From Atrina japonica (Eukaryota; Mollusca; Bivalvia; Pterioida; Pinnidae), in contig BROG01000110.1 in NCBI GenBank assembly GCA_030159075.1, forward strand, positions 842,501-906,500: a stretch of 64,000 nucleotides of DNA, given 5' to 3'. The notes beneath the pieces were generated by a model that was not told the origin of the DNA, did not search any database, and was given only the letters and a program-made list of their open reading frames with translations. A program made the translations under genes and the position numbers. Positions 1 to 11,130 of this stretch are shown piece after piece. The stretch's first letter is position 1. The number at the start of each line of letters is the position of its first letter.

Positions 1-288
1 GGATTTTGTTATTGATTGGTACATGTAGATTCAAGAGACATATTGTATGCAACACGATTTGTAAAAGTGATATAGAAAGAGAAATCAAATTTGAATAAAA
101 TTGAGAAAATTTGGGCTTTTTTACTTTTCTGTATGAAAGCATCTGAAGAAATAGCTGGGTTCCTAGATTTCAACCTGGACCCCTAGATATTTTTTCTAGG
201 GGCCCGACTGGCCCCTGGATCCTGCAGCCAATTTTACCCCCTGACTTAGCTTGTTTCTTTGGCTGTTCTTGTTTTGAAATTGAATCTG
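1..288. other. non-coding DNA
   Basis: No open frame, splice pattern or repeat match can be supported. A short C-rich patch with GGACCCC and AGGGGCCC words near 170-235 resembles eroded repeat sequence but cannot be assigned. Confidence 0.5.
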
Positions 289-372
289 AATGATGTTTTT
301 TATGCCACAAATCAATTTTTCAATCATGGTGGCAACAAGTTTTTAGTGTTGGGGAGAGAATCCAGTCAAAAT
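289..372 (-). repeat. fragment of SINE family 2 (3' part)
   Basis: This stretch resembles the start of the fuller minus-strand copy at 23957-24197: a GATGTTTT start, then CAATTTTTCA, a TGGTGGCA block, a TTTTTA core and a GGAGAGA segment, in the same order and spacing. It lacks the tRNA-like head, so it is a truncated, diverged copy. The match is by eye at roughly three quarters identity. Confidence 0.5.
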
Positions 373-649
373 GTGCACAAAAAGAGGCTGCCCCAGTTGT
401 TTCCCTGTATGAGTCCATGCTATTTCTGTATCTGACCTAGTTGTTTATTTGTCTGTTTCTGTATTCCCTAGCTGAGCTAGCTCAGTATAGATATTGTGAT
501 ATGTAATGGTTTAGTTCACAATTTTATAAAGCTGTAGCTTGTTCATTTGGTGTTCTTATTTATGTCCACTGTAATAGCTATTTTGTTATTGTTATGTATG
601 ATTTGATACTTATTAAGTTAATTAACCATTGTCCACACCATGTATACAG

Positions 650-800
650 GGCACGTCTTATTGACACGTGTGAGATTAATTTTTCAGAAGAATCTATGGT
701 TGTTGATAGTTACACGGCTCTACAATCCGGTGCTGCTTATGTTGGTTTCACTGATCGGCCACCAAATATTGCCATCAAGTGCACGAATGTTTTGATTTAA
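650..800 (+). CDS. putative last coding exon of an unidentified host gene
   Basis: An open frame of 50 codons runs from 651 to a TAA at 798-800. It follows a pyrimidine-containing acceptor ending TATACAG at 649, so the exon would begin with the last base of a split codon. The peptide has a balanced, non-repetitive composition (for example IDTCEINF, GAAYVGFTDRPPNIAIKC), and this segment is richer in G+C than its surroundings, as expected for coding DNA. The frame stays open upstream to an ATG at 594, but the residues before 650 look like translated intron. No family was recognised and no function is proposed. The upstream exons would lie outside the window to the left. It could be a chance open frame; a transcript or homologue would settle it. 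Confidence 0.45.
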
Positions 801-1756
801 ACTGCAATTTGCGTCTGTTTTATAAACAACTAAGTGAAATTGGCTATTAAACATCAAAGACTGTTTGGGAGTCCTGCGTGAGAGTAAATCTTTTCTATTC
901 ATTTATGATGTGAAATATTGTTTTTTACTATTTCTCAGTGTTTGTTTATCCAAATCTTATTATGTATGGTAGGGACCTTCCATGTGTCCAGGGAATTTAG
1001 TCAGCTTTGCACCCCATTGCAAGTTCAGTTATTGATCGAAACCTGGTGTAAAATAGCCATTAATTAGACTACAAAGTCAGATGTAATAGTGTAATGGCAC
1101 ACAGCTTGTAAAGTCGGGTCATTTTAGATTCTTGTTTCAAATACTGGTTCATGTATGCATAACTTCTGAAATGGTTTGTGTGTTTTAACAATACATTTCT
1201 TGTAGTTCAAGAATAATGTAATGAAACATGGTTTCATATTTCTTTATTAGGATCTTGTTTTTCTACAGTGAGCCATTCAGGCCATCTTGTATCAATTGTA
1301 AAACTTTAAACATTCTGTATGCCAACTTTTGGTAATAGATCTAGATTTTTCTTTAATCCATTATTCCACCTATAGTACATGTACATTTGTACAGGGTTAA
1401 CCAGTAATTGTTCTATTCTGTCCTTAATTGTGGCTCTTGTGTCAGTCTGTAGAGTTGTTGAATATATGAGGTTAGATACAATACTGCTGTGTTTCTGTTA
1501 GTTTTTTCAGCATTATCAGAAGAATTATGTGTGCCTTTTTGGCAGTATGGATCATTTGTTTTTGTATCAGTATGCATATGTAAGTGATTGCTTTGTCTTA
1601 TTCCTTACTTTTTTCTTTTACAATTTAAAGTGATTGAAACAGCAGTTAAACAAATAAAAGGAATATTATTAGAGAAGTGACTGCAGTTCCCGCTGAGATA
1701 ATTACACTCACTGTTTGGCTACTAAAGCATAGGCATGTTAACACCCAGAAATTGGC
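801..1756 (+). other. non-coding; possible 3' UTR of the exon at 650-800
   Basis: No coding potential is seen. If the exon at 650-800 is a true last exon, this interval would be its 3' UTR, ending at the AATAAA cluster at 1757-1842. That is inference from order and spacing only. Confidence 0.3.
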
Positions 1757-1875
1757 AATAAAACACCAATCAACAAAGACCTGCTTTAGGAATTCTGGAT
1801 TCTGACAGTGCATTTGACCTCAAATAAAGGTCAAATAATAAAAGCCATACAGCTTTTGTGTGCTTTGTCTTTTTA
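1757..1875 (+). terminator. candidate polyadenylation region
   Basis: Three AATAAA hexamers lie at 1757-1762, 1823-1828 and 1837-1842. They are followed at about 1855-1875 by a GT/T-rich stretch (TTTTGTGTGCTTTGTC), the usual order of a metazoan poly(A) signal and downstream element. AATAAA is common by chance in A+T-rich DNA. The support is the clustering, the GT-rich follow-up and the position downstream of a plausible last exon. Confidence 0.3.
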
Positions 1876-2126
1876 GCATGTTTAGCATAATTTTAATTTC
1901 AAAGGTTTTGGTGAGAGTGTTTTTCATTAGTACATGCATGTTGAATATTTTTCAACTAAAAATCCTGACTTAGGACAAACACACTTTAAGTGGCCGTATA
2001 AATGTTCATATCATTCTCTCAGTCATTGAATGATGATGTGTATGTCAACTGCTGTCACCTTCTTGGGAAAAACAGAAAAAAGCCAGAACAGTTTTATATA
2101 GCTTAAAGATGAGATATTACTGTACC

Positions 2127-2217
2127 TTAACTCACCAATGCCTGAAAAACAATGGACTCTTTTATAAATCAATGACTTAGACCAGTCCAAATGTGTCTTT
2201 AGGGGTGAATGAGTTAA
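2127..2217. mobile_element. 91-bp MITE with TTAA ends (piggyBac-like family 2)
   Basis: The segment starts TTAACTCACCAATGCC and ends AGGGGTGAATGAGTTAA, so the ends are inverted repeats (TTAACTCA/TGAGTTAA) that include TTAA, the target duplication of piggyBac elements. The inner half (GACCAGTCCAAATGTGTCTTTAGGGGTG) recurs in reverse orientation at 46277-46326. It has no coding capacity. Confidence 0.6.
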
Positions 2218-2956
2218 CTTATCAACCCCTGGTGTCCAATTTAGACTCGCCCAAATCAATAAATAGCATAATGTCATAATTAATCAATACTTAATATTGC
2301 ATGTTATATTATTTCAAAATTTGGATTTTAAATAATACACTCCTGAATTCTTAGAGTGGCCTTTTTCATTGTTTTGAACTGGGAAAGTCCAATTGAGGCT
2401 TAAGGGATCCATTAGTCAATACTTTTCACATTTTTTGTGATGTATCTCCAAGACAAGATCCAAAATCTGTGTGCAAATGATATAGATATACTATATGTAT
2501 TTCCATGACCATGTGAACTATTTGGCATTAGTTCAACAACACTTACATGACACTGTAACTCAAGTATTTTCAAACTGTGCTCCTGAAGTTCATATTAAAT
2601 GCATAGGCAGTTGATGATCGAAGGAAACTCATATAGATGGATCACTGGGTCAATTGTTAAGGTCACAAAATGACCCCTATGACCATAGCAATTTTGTAAT
2701 TTTCTAAGTTTTGTGAAGTTTCCTGGGGGAATAGTGAAGTTTTACTGTTAGTAACTAATTTGTATGTATATCTTTATTAGACAGTTGGTAATAATGCTGT
2801 AAAGTTTCGTTGTCAGTGGGGCAATTAATCTGTCTAACAGTGTTTCATTCTATATTTGTTTGGTCACTTTTAACCATAGCCAAAACAGTGGCCACATCTT
2901 GACTGATAAGCTAGAGTTGTATAATCCTCAGTAGGTATGAGGAGAAATTGACATTG
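2218..2956. other. non-coding DNA
   Basis: Nothing beyond A+T-rich unique-looking sequence is recognisable. Short open frames are present but lack coding character. Confidence 0.5.
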
Positions 2957-2968
2957 TACACACACACA

Positions 2969-3053
<85 letters not shown>
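2957..3053. repeat. (CA)n(CT)n compound microsatellite
   Basis: A short CA run at 2957-2971 passes directly into an uninterrupted CT run to 3053 (about 41 CT units). The minus-strand reading frame across it encodes only alternating Arg-Glu and is not a gene. Confidence 0.97.
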
Positions 3054-3056
<3 letters not shown>

Positions 3057-3692
3057 TACAAGTATCTAGCACAAACACACATGCACACACACTGAAATAA
3101 ACAGGTATGGAGTAACAGTAATAGAGGAATTAATTGTTTGATTTATTGTGACTAGAATTTCTTTATTGGAACATATATCAATACAGTGACTATCTCAAGA
3201 ACATAATGATAATCACCATGTTATTAGTCACTGTTTTAAATCTTTAGTAGATGCGGTTACTGTTTTATTATTCAAGTCTAGTGGATTTAAGGCGTTTCGT
3301 TTCACATACTGCAGTCATCAAAATATTTTTTCTCATACATAAATCATAAAGTGGTTTTCTGTGGGTTTCTTCAGATATGTAGATATTGTATAGTGATTTT
3401 GAGTTTATAATTTTACTGTATGACTATTGCATTTGTACATTATGTAAATCCATTAAAAATGAAATTTTAATAAAATGTTACCACAGATCAGTTTCAAGGA
3501 CATCTATAATTCAGTTGTCGCTAAACAGATTGTTTGTTCTTGCTAAATTGTCTGTGACCTTGACATAATGTTATTGCAGAATTCTATTTTATTGTAGTAC
3601 ATATAACTAATTGTTTTTCTTTTCTTTTTTTAAATTATTATTTTAAACAACCCTTATCGAAGTGTTGGAGACACAGAAGAAAATATATTGAA

Positions 3693-3722
3693 AGCCCGTT
3701 TTGCAAAAGGTCCTAAGTCCTT
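3693..3722 (+). repeat. terminal fragment of the GGGTCC-ended MITE
   Basis: GCCCGTTTTGCAAAAGG followed by TCCTAAGTCCTTAG closely matches the right terminal repeat (reverse complemented) of the full MITE at 33890-34037. A related end in the opposite orientation lies at 5327-5381, so the two could bound a 1.7-kb element or be separate fragments. Confidence 0.45.
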
Positions 3723-4867
3723 AGATTTTGTCTGTGACCATTTTGCAAAAATCTTTGTAAATGCAGCAGGTAAAATTATTCATAAACAATTAAAGTGATA
3801 TAAGCTGTCACAATGATGATTTATGTCCCATGACATTTAGACGAGAATATGATAAAGTTTGTGTTAAAATACATTATCAAATACGTAAAACATTGTAAAA
3901 GATCTTCTTTTCGAAGTTACTGGTATTCATTTTATTAGAATTAAAGTTTTCCCGTACCTTAAATCATCCAGCTGTATTTCCATATGCAATGACCTTTCAG
4001 ATAAACTCTTTCGCCATATCAAATATACTTTGTAATTCGGTTTGGGGATCTCGGTCCTTTATGTGCACAGACTATGTTAAAGTCGGCCGATTTTTATGTG
4101 TTTTATAATTATTTTTAAAATACAGGACATGATTTTTATTGGAAAGTGCATGTATTATGTAAAATATAGGCTTTTCAACAATATTTTAAATATCTGAAGA
4201 AAATCGGATGAATATATGAATAAATATCAGGTCACTAAAAGAAATTTTTCTGATCTTTAATGTTACCCTGAATGCTAACGATGACAAAATCAAAACAATA
4301 TAACTGTAAAAAGTATGTGGACCTCATGTTTTACAATCACGCCACCATGTTCGTTGGAGTTGGGCAGTTCATATGTGTCAAGAATGATAAAGCCAAGAAT
4401 GCGATTGGATGAGTTAAAAATGGGTCAAGATCACCCGATATACCCGACATTTGGACAATTTCAGAAACGAATGTTTTGAAACTACGAAAAGGAAAAGCGT
4501 TGCCTAATTGAGGTATGAAATGATGATGTATGAAAATAAACGCAAAGGGTAATAAGAATAGAATGTATATTAACTGCAAATAGCATGTGTTTATTGGTCA
4601 CTTGGTAATCTTCGTAAAAAATTACCAAAAGTTAATTTGCAATGCTCAAAGTATGGCGGACAAAAAGTAACTGATATTATGGGTTGTGTTTGGTAAGATT
4701 GTTGCAATTTTACACATGCCTTTGTTATTCTAACCACCAGATGGTCTCTTTGGAATATATATGAGATAAAATATCACATAAAATGGGCATGTAAAATTTT
4801 TCACCTACAACAGCTCAAATCGCTTTAAGATCCAATTTGAAAATGTGTGAATATGATTCAAAGGGAC
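3723..4867. other. non-coding DNA
   Basis: No supportable gene. An 80-codon minus-strand frame at 4337-4579 has no recognisable domain and is not called. Confidence 0.5.
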
Positions 4868-5010
4868 ATTAGCTGTGTTTATTTCAAAATTTTCTTTTTC
4901 CTTTTTACTACTGAGATTAATATGCAATATACACAGGCAATAAAAAAAATCCAAATTCCCATATATTTTGTGAAAATTGCTTGAGAAACCTAGATTTGGC
5001 ACTTTTTCAT
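4868..5010 (-). repeat. dispersed repeat, copy 1 (inverted relative to 15403-15566)
   Basis: Its reverse complement matches 15403-15566 over about 145 bp. The shared blocks, in the same order, are GGTTTCTCA, GCAATTTTCACAAAATATAT, TGCCTGTGTA, a TAGTAAAAAGGAAAAGAAA stretch and CAGCTAATG near the CCCTTT end. Divergence is about 20-25 percent with small indels, so this is an old interspersed family, not a local duplication. The CAGCTAATGYCCCTTT end may be a conserved 3' end of a short element. Confidence 0.65.
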
Positions 5011-5326
5011 TTGCAATTGATTAACTATTATTTATATATGAATACCACACTGGACTTGACCTTATTTTCACAGAATATGTAGGAATATGAGATTGTTTAT
5101 GCCTAAGCTACCCCAAATCAAGTCTTGAGGTATTGTCACATATTTTCAAATAAGATCTTAAAAGTTATGAATACTTTTACCTGCTACATGTACATTTACA
5201 ATGAAAATAATGACACATTCAAAAATAACTTAATTCTAGGCACAGCCTCTGGGTAGTAATAAAGATCTGACCTGATGTGGTTGTATGTCACAAGTCTTAT
5301 TTCTTTGTGAAATGGTTGCAAGTGGT

Positions 5327-5381
5327 AAGTATGGTCCTAAGACCAATTGTAAGACTTAGGACTCTTATAAAATGGGCCCAA
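5327..5381 (-). repeat. fragment of the GGGTCC-ended MITE
   Basis: A hairpin formed by GGTCCTAAG and CTTAGGAC is followed by a TATAAAATGGGCCC end. It corresponds to one terminal half of the MITE described at 33890-34037, in the orientation opposite to the fragment at 3693-3722. Confidence 0.45.
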
Positions 5382-6363
5382 GGTACATTTTTATCTACAT
5401 TTATGGTACAGATAACCTTGAAAAACGGTTATAGATTTGAATATTGAATCAGATCACATTGGATTCTTTTTACAGCAGCAACATTAATCATCAGATAATT
5501 TCTTGGTAACACCTGAAGTTAATAACAGGAAACTGAAAATGCATAAATTAAGTTTGATCTTTGTAAATTCCTAATCTTCTCTGTTTGCTTTTAAGTGTTG
5601 GAGCTGCTTAGGTAGCAAGTTTCATGTCACATTCCCAGCAGTATTCACTACTATTGTTGGTGCTTATTTACCTGGCTGTTTGTTTTTTGATGCATTGATT
5701 AATAAAAGCTAAAGGGTTTATCATAATTCATTTCAGGTTTTTTTTTTAAACTTTCATTAAATTGTTGCCAGGTATTTCTGGATTTTAATTGTATCATACC
5801 TTTTAAGGCCATGAAGGATATTAGTCGGCCACGTCTATATAGCCAAGAAAAAATTGTCGACTTACTGCAGACTAACCAATGAGAAAAGTACATTTAGTAT
5901 TTGGTAATTATGGTAGGGTAGAAAGGCTAAATACATGTAGTGAAGTGTTTTAAATCATATCATCAGCTTTTGATTATCAGTTTCAGTTATAGTTTTCTCC
6001 CCAAAATTACACACACTGAATATAATGATAAAATGTTAATGATGTGCTTAAATAAAAGAAAAATTCACATTACTGATTACATGTATTTTAAAAGCTTTCA
6101 TGAAGCTGTTGACACTATTGTCTTTTTACATATATATACATTTATATATACATCTATATAAGTTATAACTTTTATAAAAAAAGTTGTTTTAAAAAGTAAT
6201 AAAATTAATTAAATGGCATTTGTGTAGTCTATAGGGTAACAGATATAAATACCAGAGATACAGAAAATTTATTGCAATACTATTTTGCTTTGTGTCTTTC
6301 TGCTGTGCTTGGTACAGGCAGATAAAGCATTTAACAAATACCAAGCTCTACACTCTGATTGAC
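5382..6363. other. non-coding DNA upstream of the DIRS element
   Basis: A+T-rich sequence with TATATA-rich patches near 6130-6160. No gene or element is recognised. Confidence 0.5.
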
Positions 6364-6429
6364 AATTTCTTCTCCCTGTTGGGAGCCTTTCGTTATCAAA
6401 TGAGATGATAATGCGGTCACGTGATTCAT
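6364..6429 (+). repeat. DIRS left inverted terminal repeat
   Basis: It starts AATTTCTTCTCCCTGTTGGG and ends GCGGTCACGTGATTCAT. Its inner half is the exact reverse complement of 11131-11162, while the outer half differs from the right repeat in one block. Its outer 42 bases are found again, exactly complemented, in the ICR (10945-10986). Confidence 0.92.
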
Positions 6430-6755
6430 AGATAAAGCGAATAGATTCTGATTCAGACGCAATTACTTTTGGGATAATTAATTATGTGAATTACATTTCT
6501 ATATGCGATTAATTTTAGTAATTTTCATAATTTTTAGACATTATATACAAAAGGATTGTGACTTTCAAGTTTTCTGGATTTAAAAGTTTCTTTATTCGTT
6601 GTAGTGTTATACTTATTTCATCACAAACTTTCTTGTTATGTAATTTTTGTTTTCGGAATTAACTAAGACGGAGAACGTAACAGTTCAAACATCTTTCTAT
6701 TAACCGTTTTTGTATATAACATCTTTATATATACATAAACATATCAAAGGCAATT

Positions 6756-6818
6756 TCGTCGTAGTTTTACGAATTGCACAAAGTTGAGACATAAAGGCAA
6801 ATCGTCGTAGTTTTACGA
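6756..6818 (+). repeat. direct repeats in the DIRS leader
   Basis: TCGTCGTAGTTTTACGA occurs exactly at 6756-6772 and 6802-6818, just before the first ORF. The core CGTAGTTTTAC recurs at 7969-7979, between the gag-like and RT regions. They could be RNA or protein recognition sites or internal promoter parts; the function is unknown. Confidence 0.8.
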
Positions 6819-6851
6819 TTTCCATTAAAGAAGTCTCAAAACAAAGCAACA

Positions 6852-7953
6852 ATGGCAGCTGAAGAAGACACTCATAACAGCAGGGAAGCTGAAACTGATA
6901 TGGACAATGAACATAATAAGACTACTCTCGCTCGCGAGTTCGGCGAGAAGTCATTTGTCAATATAACAGACAACTCAACACTTGTTGAAATCATGCTGCA
7001 AAGTCAAAGAACAATGCAATCGCTTGTCAGCCATTTAGTTGCACAAACAGGTACAACCCCCGAATTTAAAAAAGGGGAAGAAAAGAAAATTATCTACCTT
7101 AGATGAACAACCGTCCACTTCGGGTTCGATACCCCAAATCATGCACATGACCAATGTATCAGATATTTCTGACGAGGAAGAATCTGACGATTTCAGTGAT
7201 TTATTAAAAGCTGCACACACTGAAACACGGGGTATCTGATTCAGATACCAGAGAAGTAGACACAGACAGTCTGCTTAAAGAGATCAAAGAGTGTTTTTCG
7301 GATCAGAGGAAAAATGCGGGGAAAAAAAATTAATGATAAGCTAGCTGATGTGGCAAACAACGGTGTACGTTGTAAATTAGTATCGGAAAAAATCAAAGAG
7401 GCCACTGAAAATTATTTACGGCCTATAAACGTACCTAATCTTGTTCCTCCTAAAGTTAATAGTGAGATTTGGTCTCATTTAGATAAAAACACAAAAAATC
7501 AAGATCTAAGGCTGCAAAGAACACATGCGTTGATATGCAAAGCGATTGTACCACAACTACAAATGATTGACAAACTGTTGGAAGCAAACTCAAAGAAGGA
7601 GAAAATAATCCCGACAGAAATTCTTAAATTAGCGCTTGACGGACTCCAATTGTCTGAATTCGTGTATTGTGATCTGGCTTACAGAAGACGTGAGCTCATA
7701 ATCCAACCTGACAAAATCTCTATGCTCCAATGATCATCCAATAAGCGAAAACTTGTTTGTTGATGATCTCGGCAAGGTTGTGGAGGATATCGTAAAGGGC
7801 AACAAAGTAAGATCCCAGATATCAGGAAAAAGGAAACCTTTTACTCGAAAACCTTCTTTCGGGTACTCCACACAGTCTAGTCAAGACAATAATACAGGAA
7901 AAATCAGGTTTCCAAATTCAGTCTCAAGAACAGGAAATAAATTCTGTGAGTAG
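6852..7953 (+). pseudogene. DIRS gag-like ORF1, broken by frameshifts
   Basis: The ORF starts at ATG 6852, shortly after the leader repeats, with a hydrophilic acidic N terminus. The reading frame then continues in pieces: 6852-7106, about 7045-7239, 7314-7733 and 7753-7953, so at least three frame changes are needed (near 7075, 7240-7310 and 7735). The second piece has a Lys-rich then Ser/Asp/Glu-rich stretch. The third is a mostly alpha-helical-looking 139-residue segment. The fourth is basic and rich in Lys, Arg, Ser and Gln, like a nucleic-acid-binding tail. No CCHC knuckle is seen. The position matches the putative Gag of DIRS elements, which is poorly conserved, so the assignment rests on location. 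Confidence 0.75.
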
Positions 7954-8042
7954 CCAGGTGAGCACCAGCGTAGTTTTACAAAATACGCCAGATAATTTTA
8001 CCGCAGTAAAAAATTTCACAATACAACAATCAATGGAAATTC

Positions 8043-9954
8043 TTGACATCCGATTTGAATATTTTAAAATACATATCGGGTTACAATTTAGAATTTACTA
8101 GGAAACCGCAACAGATACGTATACCTTCCCCAATTCAATTCAGTTCAGATGAACTTTTAATTATTGATCAAGAAATAGAAAAATTCATATCAAGGGGTAT
8201 CATTGAAAAAGTGTATACCAACGATCTTGACGAATTTATATCCAATATTTTCGGTGCGACCGAAAAAAGACGGTAGCCACAGGATAATACTTAATTTGAA
8301 ATCTTTAAACGATTACGTGGAATATCATCATTTTAAAATGGAAACTCTGAAATCAGCTATCAATTTGATAACACCGAATCGCTGGTTTGCTTCTGTAGAT
8401 CTAAAGGACGCTTATTATTCTATCAAAGTACATAAAAATGACCGAAAATACTTGCGTTTTATTTGGCAGGATCAAAAATATCAATTTACTTGTTTAGCAA
8501 TGGGATATAAGAATTCTGCACGTATCTTCACAAAAATCGTGAAACCTGTTTATTCACATTTGAGAAAATTAGGATATACAAATGTTGGTTACATCGACGA
8601 CAGTTTACTGATAGGCAATTGTTTTAAAGAATGTTCACAGAATTTTACAGAGACTATCCATGTTATGGATCAGTTAGGACTTACTATTCACCCACAAAAA
8701 TCGGTATCCCTGCCCTCGCAGCAAATACAATTCTTAGGTTTCAAAATAAATTCCATTGATATGACGGTAAGATTAACGGAGAGTAAAGCATCCAAGATTA
8801 TCGAACACGGGAACAAAATTCTCCAAAAACAGAAAATAACAATTCGCGAACTTTCTCAATTTATCTATTTAAAACAACATTTCGGAAATTTCGAAGCAAA
8901 AATTTCTCTGTCATGTGAGAGCATACAAGATATTCAGTGGTGGATAAAAAATATAAATTCAAGTTTTAGGTCTATTTACACAAATAAGCCTAATATTATC
9001 ATAAAAAGTGGCAGCTCAAGTCGAGGTTGAGGTGCGGTAAATGACACAACAAGTGAATGCATCAGTGGGGAATGGTCTTTTATAGAGCAAAAAGAACATA
9101 TCAATTTCTTAGAGTTGAAAGCCGCTTTATTAGCAATTATTCATTTTTCTTCTCATATTTCTAACTGCCATGTAAGAATCTATTTAGATAATACAGTCGC
9201 AGTAACTTATATTAACAAAATGGGTGGAAAAATTCGAACACTTAATGATTTGTCAAGATCCATTTGGTTTTCATGTAATGATAAAAACATCTGGTTGTCC
9301 GCATGTCATATTCCCGGTGTGGATAACACAGAGGCTGATTTCTTATCCAGAAAAAATAGGTCAGATACCGAATGGATGTTGAATAAACAAGTGTTTAATA
9401 AGTTAAAAAATCGTTACGGTCCATTCGATATTGACCTTTTCGCGTCTAACGACAACAAGCAATTAAGAAACTATGTTTCATTTAATCCTGATAAACACGC
9501 AAATTATATAGATGCTTTCTCTATCGATTGGTCACATTTGAGATGCTACATTTTCTGTCCTTTCAGTGTCATAGGATCTGTTCTTCAAAAAATTCAAAAG
9601 GAACAGGTGGAAGTTTTGATGATTGTTCCGATATGGCCAACGCAACCATGGTTTCCAAAACTTCTACAGATGGTGTCAGAAACGTCTGTTATTCTCCCGC
9701 AACGCAGAGATCTATTAGTTCTGTCACACAAACAACATCAATCTCACCCCCTAAAGAAAATGAGACTGGGTGCTTTTCGCTTGTCAGGGAATCGCTCAAA
9801 GGTTCAAATTTATCAGTCGACACTCTTAACATTATCATGTCATCTTGGAGAGAGTCGACGAAAATACAATATTGGAACTATCTCCGCAAATGGTTGCAAT
9901 TTTGTAGTGAAAAACAAGCTGATCCACTTGAAGCCGATGTTTTCAATGCGTTAG
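8043..9954 (+). pseudogene. DIRS reverse transcriptase / RNase H / methyltransferase-like ORF, broken
   Basis: The N-terminal part is open at 8043-8276, then the frame shifts by one base near 8250. From there RT continues to 9030. RT motifs visible are a KKDGSHR block, FASVDLKDAYYSIKVH with the first catalytic Asp, LAMGYKNSARIFTK, and the YIDD box in GYIDDSLLIG at about 8590-8610. RNase H follows: its expected first catalytic Asp position reads Gly (SGSSSRG), and the next codons include a TGA at 9028-9030 where Trp is usual. ELKAAL (9112-9129), YLDN (about 9181) and VDNTEAD (about 9319) keep the later acidic residues. From about 9415, FDIDLFAS...DAFSIDW...PIWPTQPWFP matches the conserved domain between RNase H and recombinase in DIRS elements, often described as DAM-like. 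The frame overlaps the recombinase frame. Confidence 0.9.
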
Positions 9955-10759
9955 CATTTTTAACAGAATTATATAAAAGCGGCCTTGGTTATAGTGTTTA
10001 AACACTGCAAGAAGCGCATTATCTGCAATTTTACATCTTGACAATATACATGGTGTAAATATCGGTTCACACATGCTAATTAAAAAATTTATGAAGGGAG
10101 TATTTGTAAATCGACCAACATTACCCAGATATAATATTACATGGAATGTTGATATAGTACTCAAGTACTTAAAATCATTGTCACCTTTGGAATCATTAAC
10201 ATTACTGCAGCTATCTCAGAAACTTCCTATGTTGTTAGCATTATTATCAGGACAACGCGGACAGACATTACAATTTCTGGACATCCGGAATATTCACATT
10301 GGAGATAAATGCGTAAAAATTGTAATAGGAGATTTACTAAAAAATTCAACGCCTAAAACTCATTTGGGAGAATTGAATTTTTCTGCATTCACGCCAGATC
10401 ATGATTTATGCGTGCTGAAAATTCTTCAATTTTATTTAACCAAAACAGCAATATTACGGCAAACAGCAACGCAACTACTCATTACAACACAAAAACCCCA
10501 TAAAGCGGCCTCTCAAGACACCATCGCTAGATGGATTAAAAGTATATTAATGAAATCAGGAATTGACATTTCCATTTTCAAACCTCACAGCACGCGTGCC
10601 GCTTCAGCGAGTGCTGCTCACAACTTTAAAGTACCTTTACAAACTATTTTAAAAACGGTTGGATGGTCGCAAGACTGTGTATTTAGAAAATTCTATCAAA
10701 AGTCAATCACTATAGACCATTCTTTTGGTGATAGCCTATTAACTAACTTTGCTAAATGA
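9750..10759 (+). pseudogene. DIRS tyrosine recombinase, one frameshift
   Basis: Frame 9528-10001 carries the N-terminal SAM-like core-binding part (SSWRESTKIQYW, LRKWLQFC). It then breaks at about 10000, and the protein resumes about one base over; the main catalytic piece is 10073-10759. Within that 228-residue piece are Arg62 (SGQRGQT), His172 and Arg175 (PHSTRAA), Trp198 (VGWS) and the nucleophile Tyr208 (RKFYQK). These are the full R-H-x-x-R-W-Y set of tyrosine recombinases. The protein cuts and rejoins DNA to insert the circular cDNA. The start is set only roughly, because it overlaps the end of the preceding ORF, as is normal for DIRS. Only one disruption is visible, so it is the best preserved ORF of the element. 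Confidence 0.92.
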
Positions 10760-10944
10760 TTATACACAAAAGTTTTTTACACGATAATACCAATTTATCA
10801 ATTTCATGTGTAGTGTTTATAATACATTAGTCATTTTCAGATACAGTTGTTTTTCTTTTTCCTTGTACATTAATTAAGTATTTATTTATATTTTTATTAC
10901 TCGTTTTTTAGTAATTAACGATATCAAATTCATCAGCTTTAAAG

Positions 10945-11067
10945 TCTCATTTGATAACGAAAGGCTCCCAACAGGGAGAAGAAATTATAAAGTTAAACGA
11001 GACTTACCTGTAAGGTGAAGTTTGACTGTAATTTCTTTGACCAGTTGGGAGACTGAGGGATCAAATG
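10945..11067 (+). repeat. DIRS internal complementary region (ICR)
   Basis: Bases 10945-10986 are the exact complement of the element's left end. Bases 10983-11067 are the complement of its right end (arm 11158-11242, one mismatch seen at the GGTCAAAG/GGTCGAAG position). The two halves meet at AATT (10983-10986). The ICR is therefore a stored copy of the joined ends, which in the DIRS-1 model templates closure of the circular intermediate. Confidence 0.93.
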
Positions 11068-11130
11068 CCCACCCTGAAATACATCCCTCCCTTTCATTTA
11101 TTGATGAATTTCGATATCGAGCTCTGAAGA

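Noticed and set aside
2870..3055. Arg-Glu repeat ORF on the minus strand
   Set aside because: Translation of the CT microsatellite.
3650..3769. Possible internal exon ending CAG|GTAAAA
   Set aside because: A frame of about 48 codons is open, but its middle matches the terminal repeat of the GGGTCC-ended MITE, and an open frame of this length is expected by chance.
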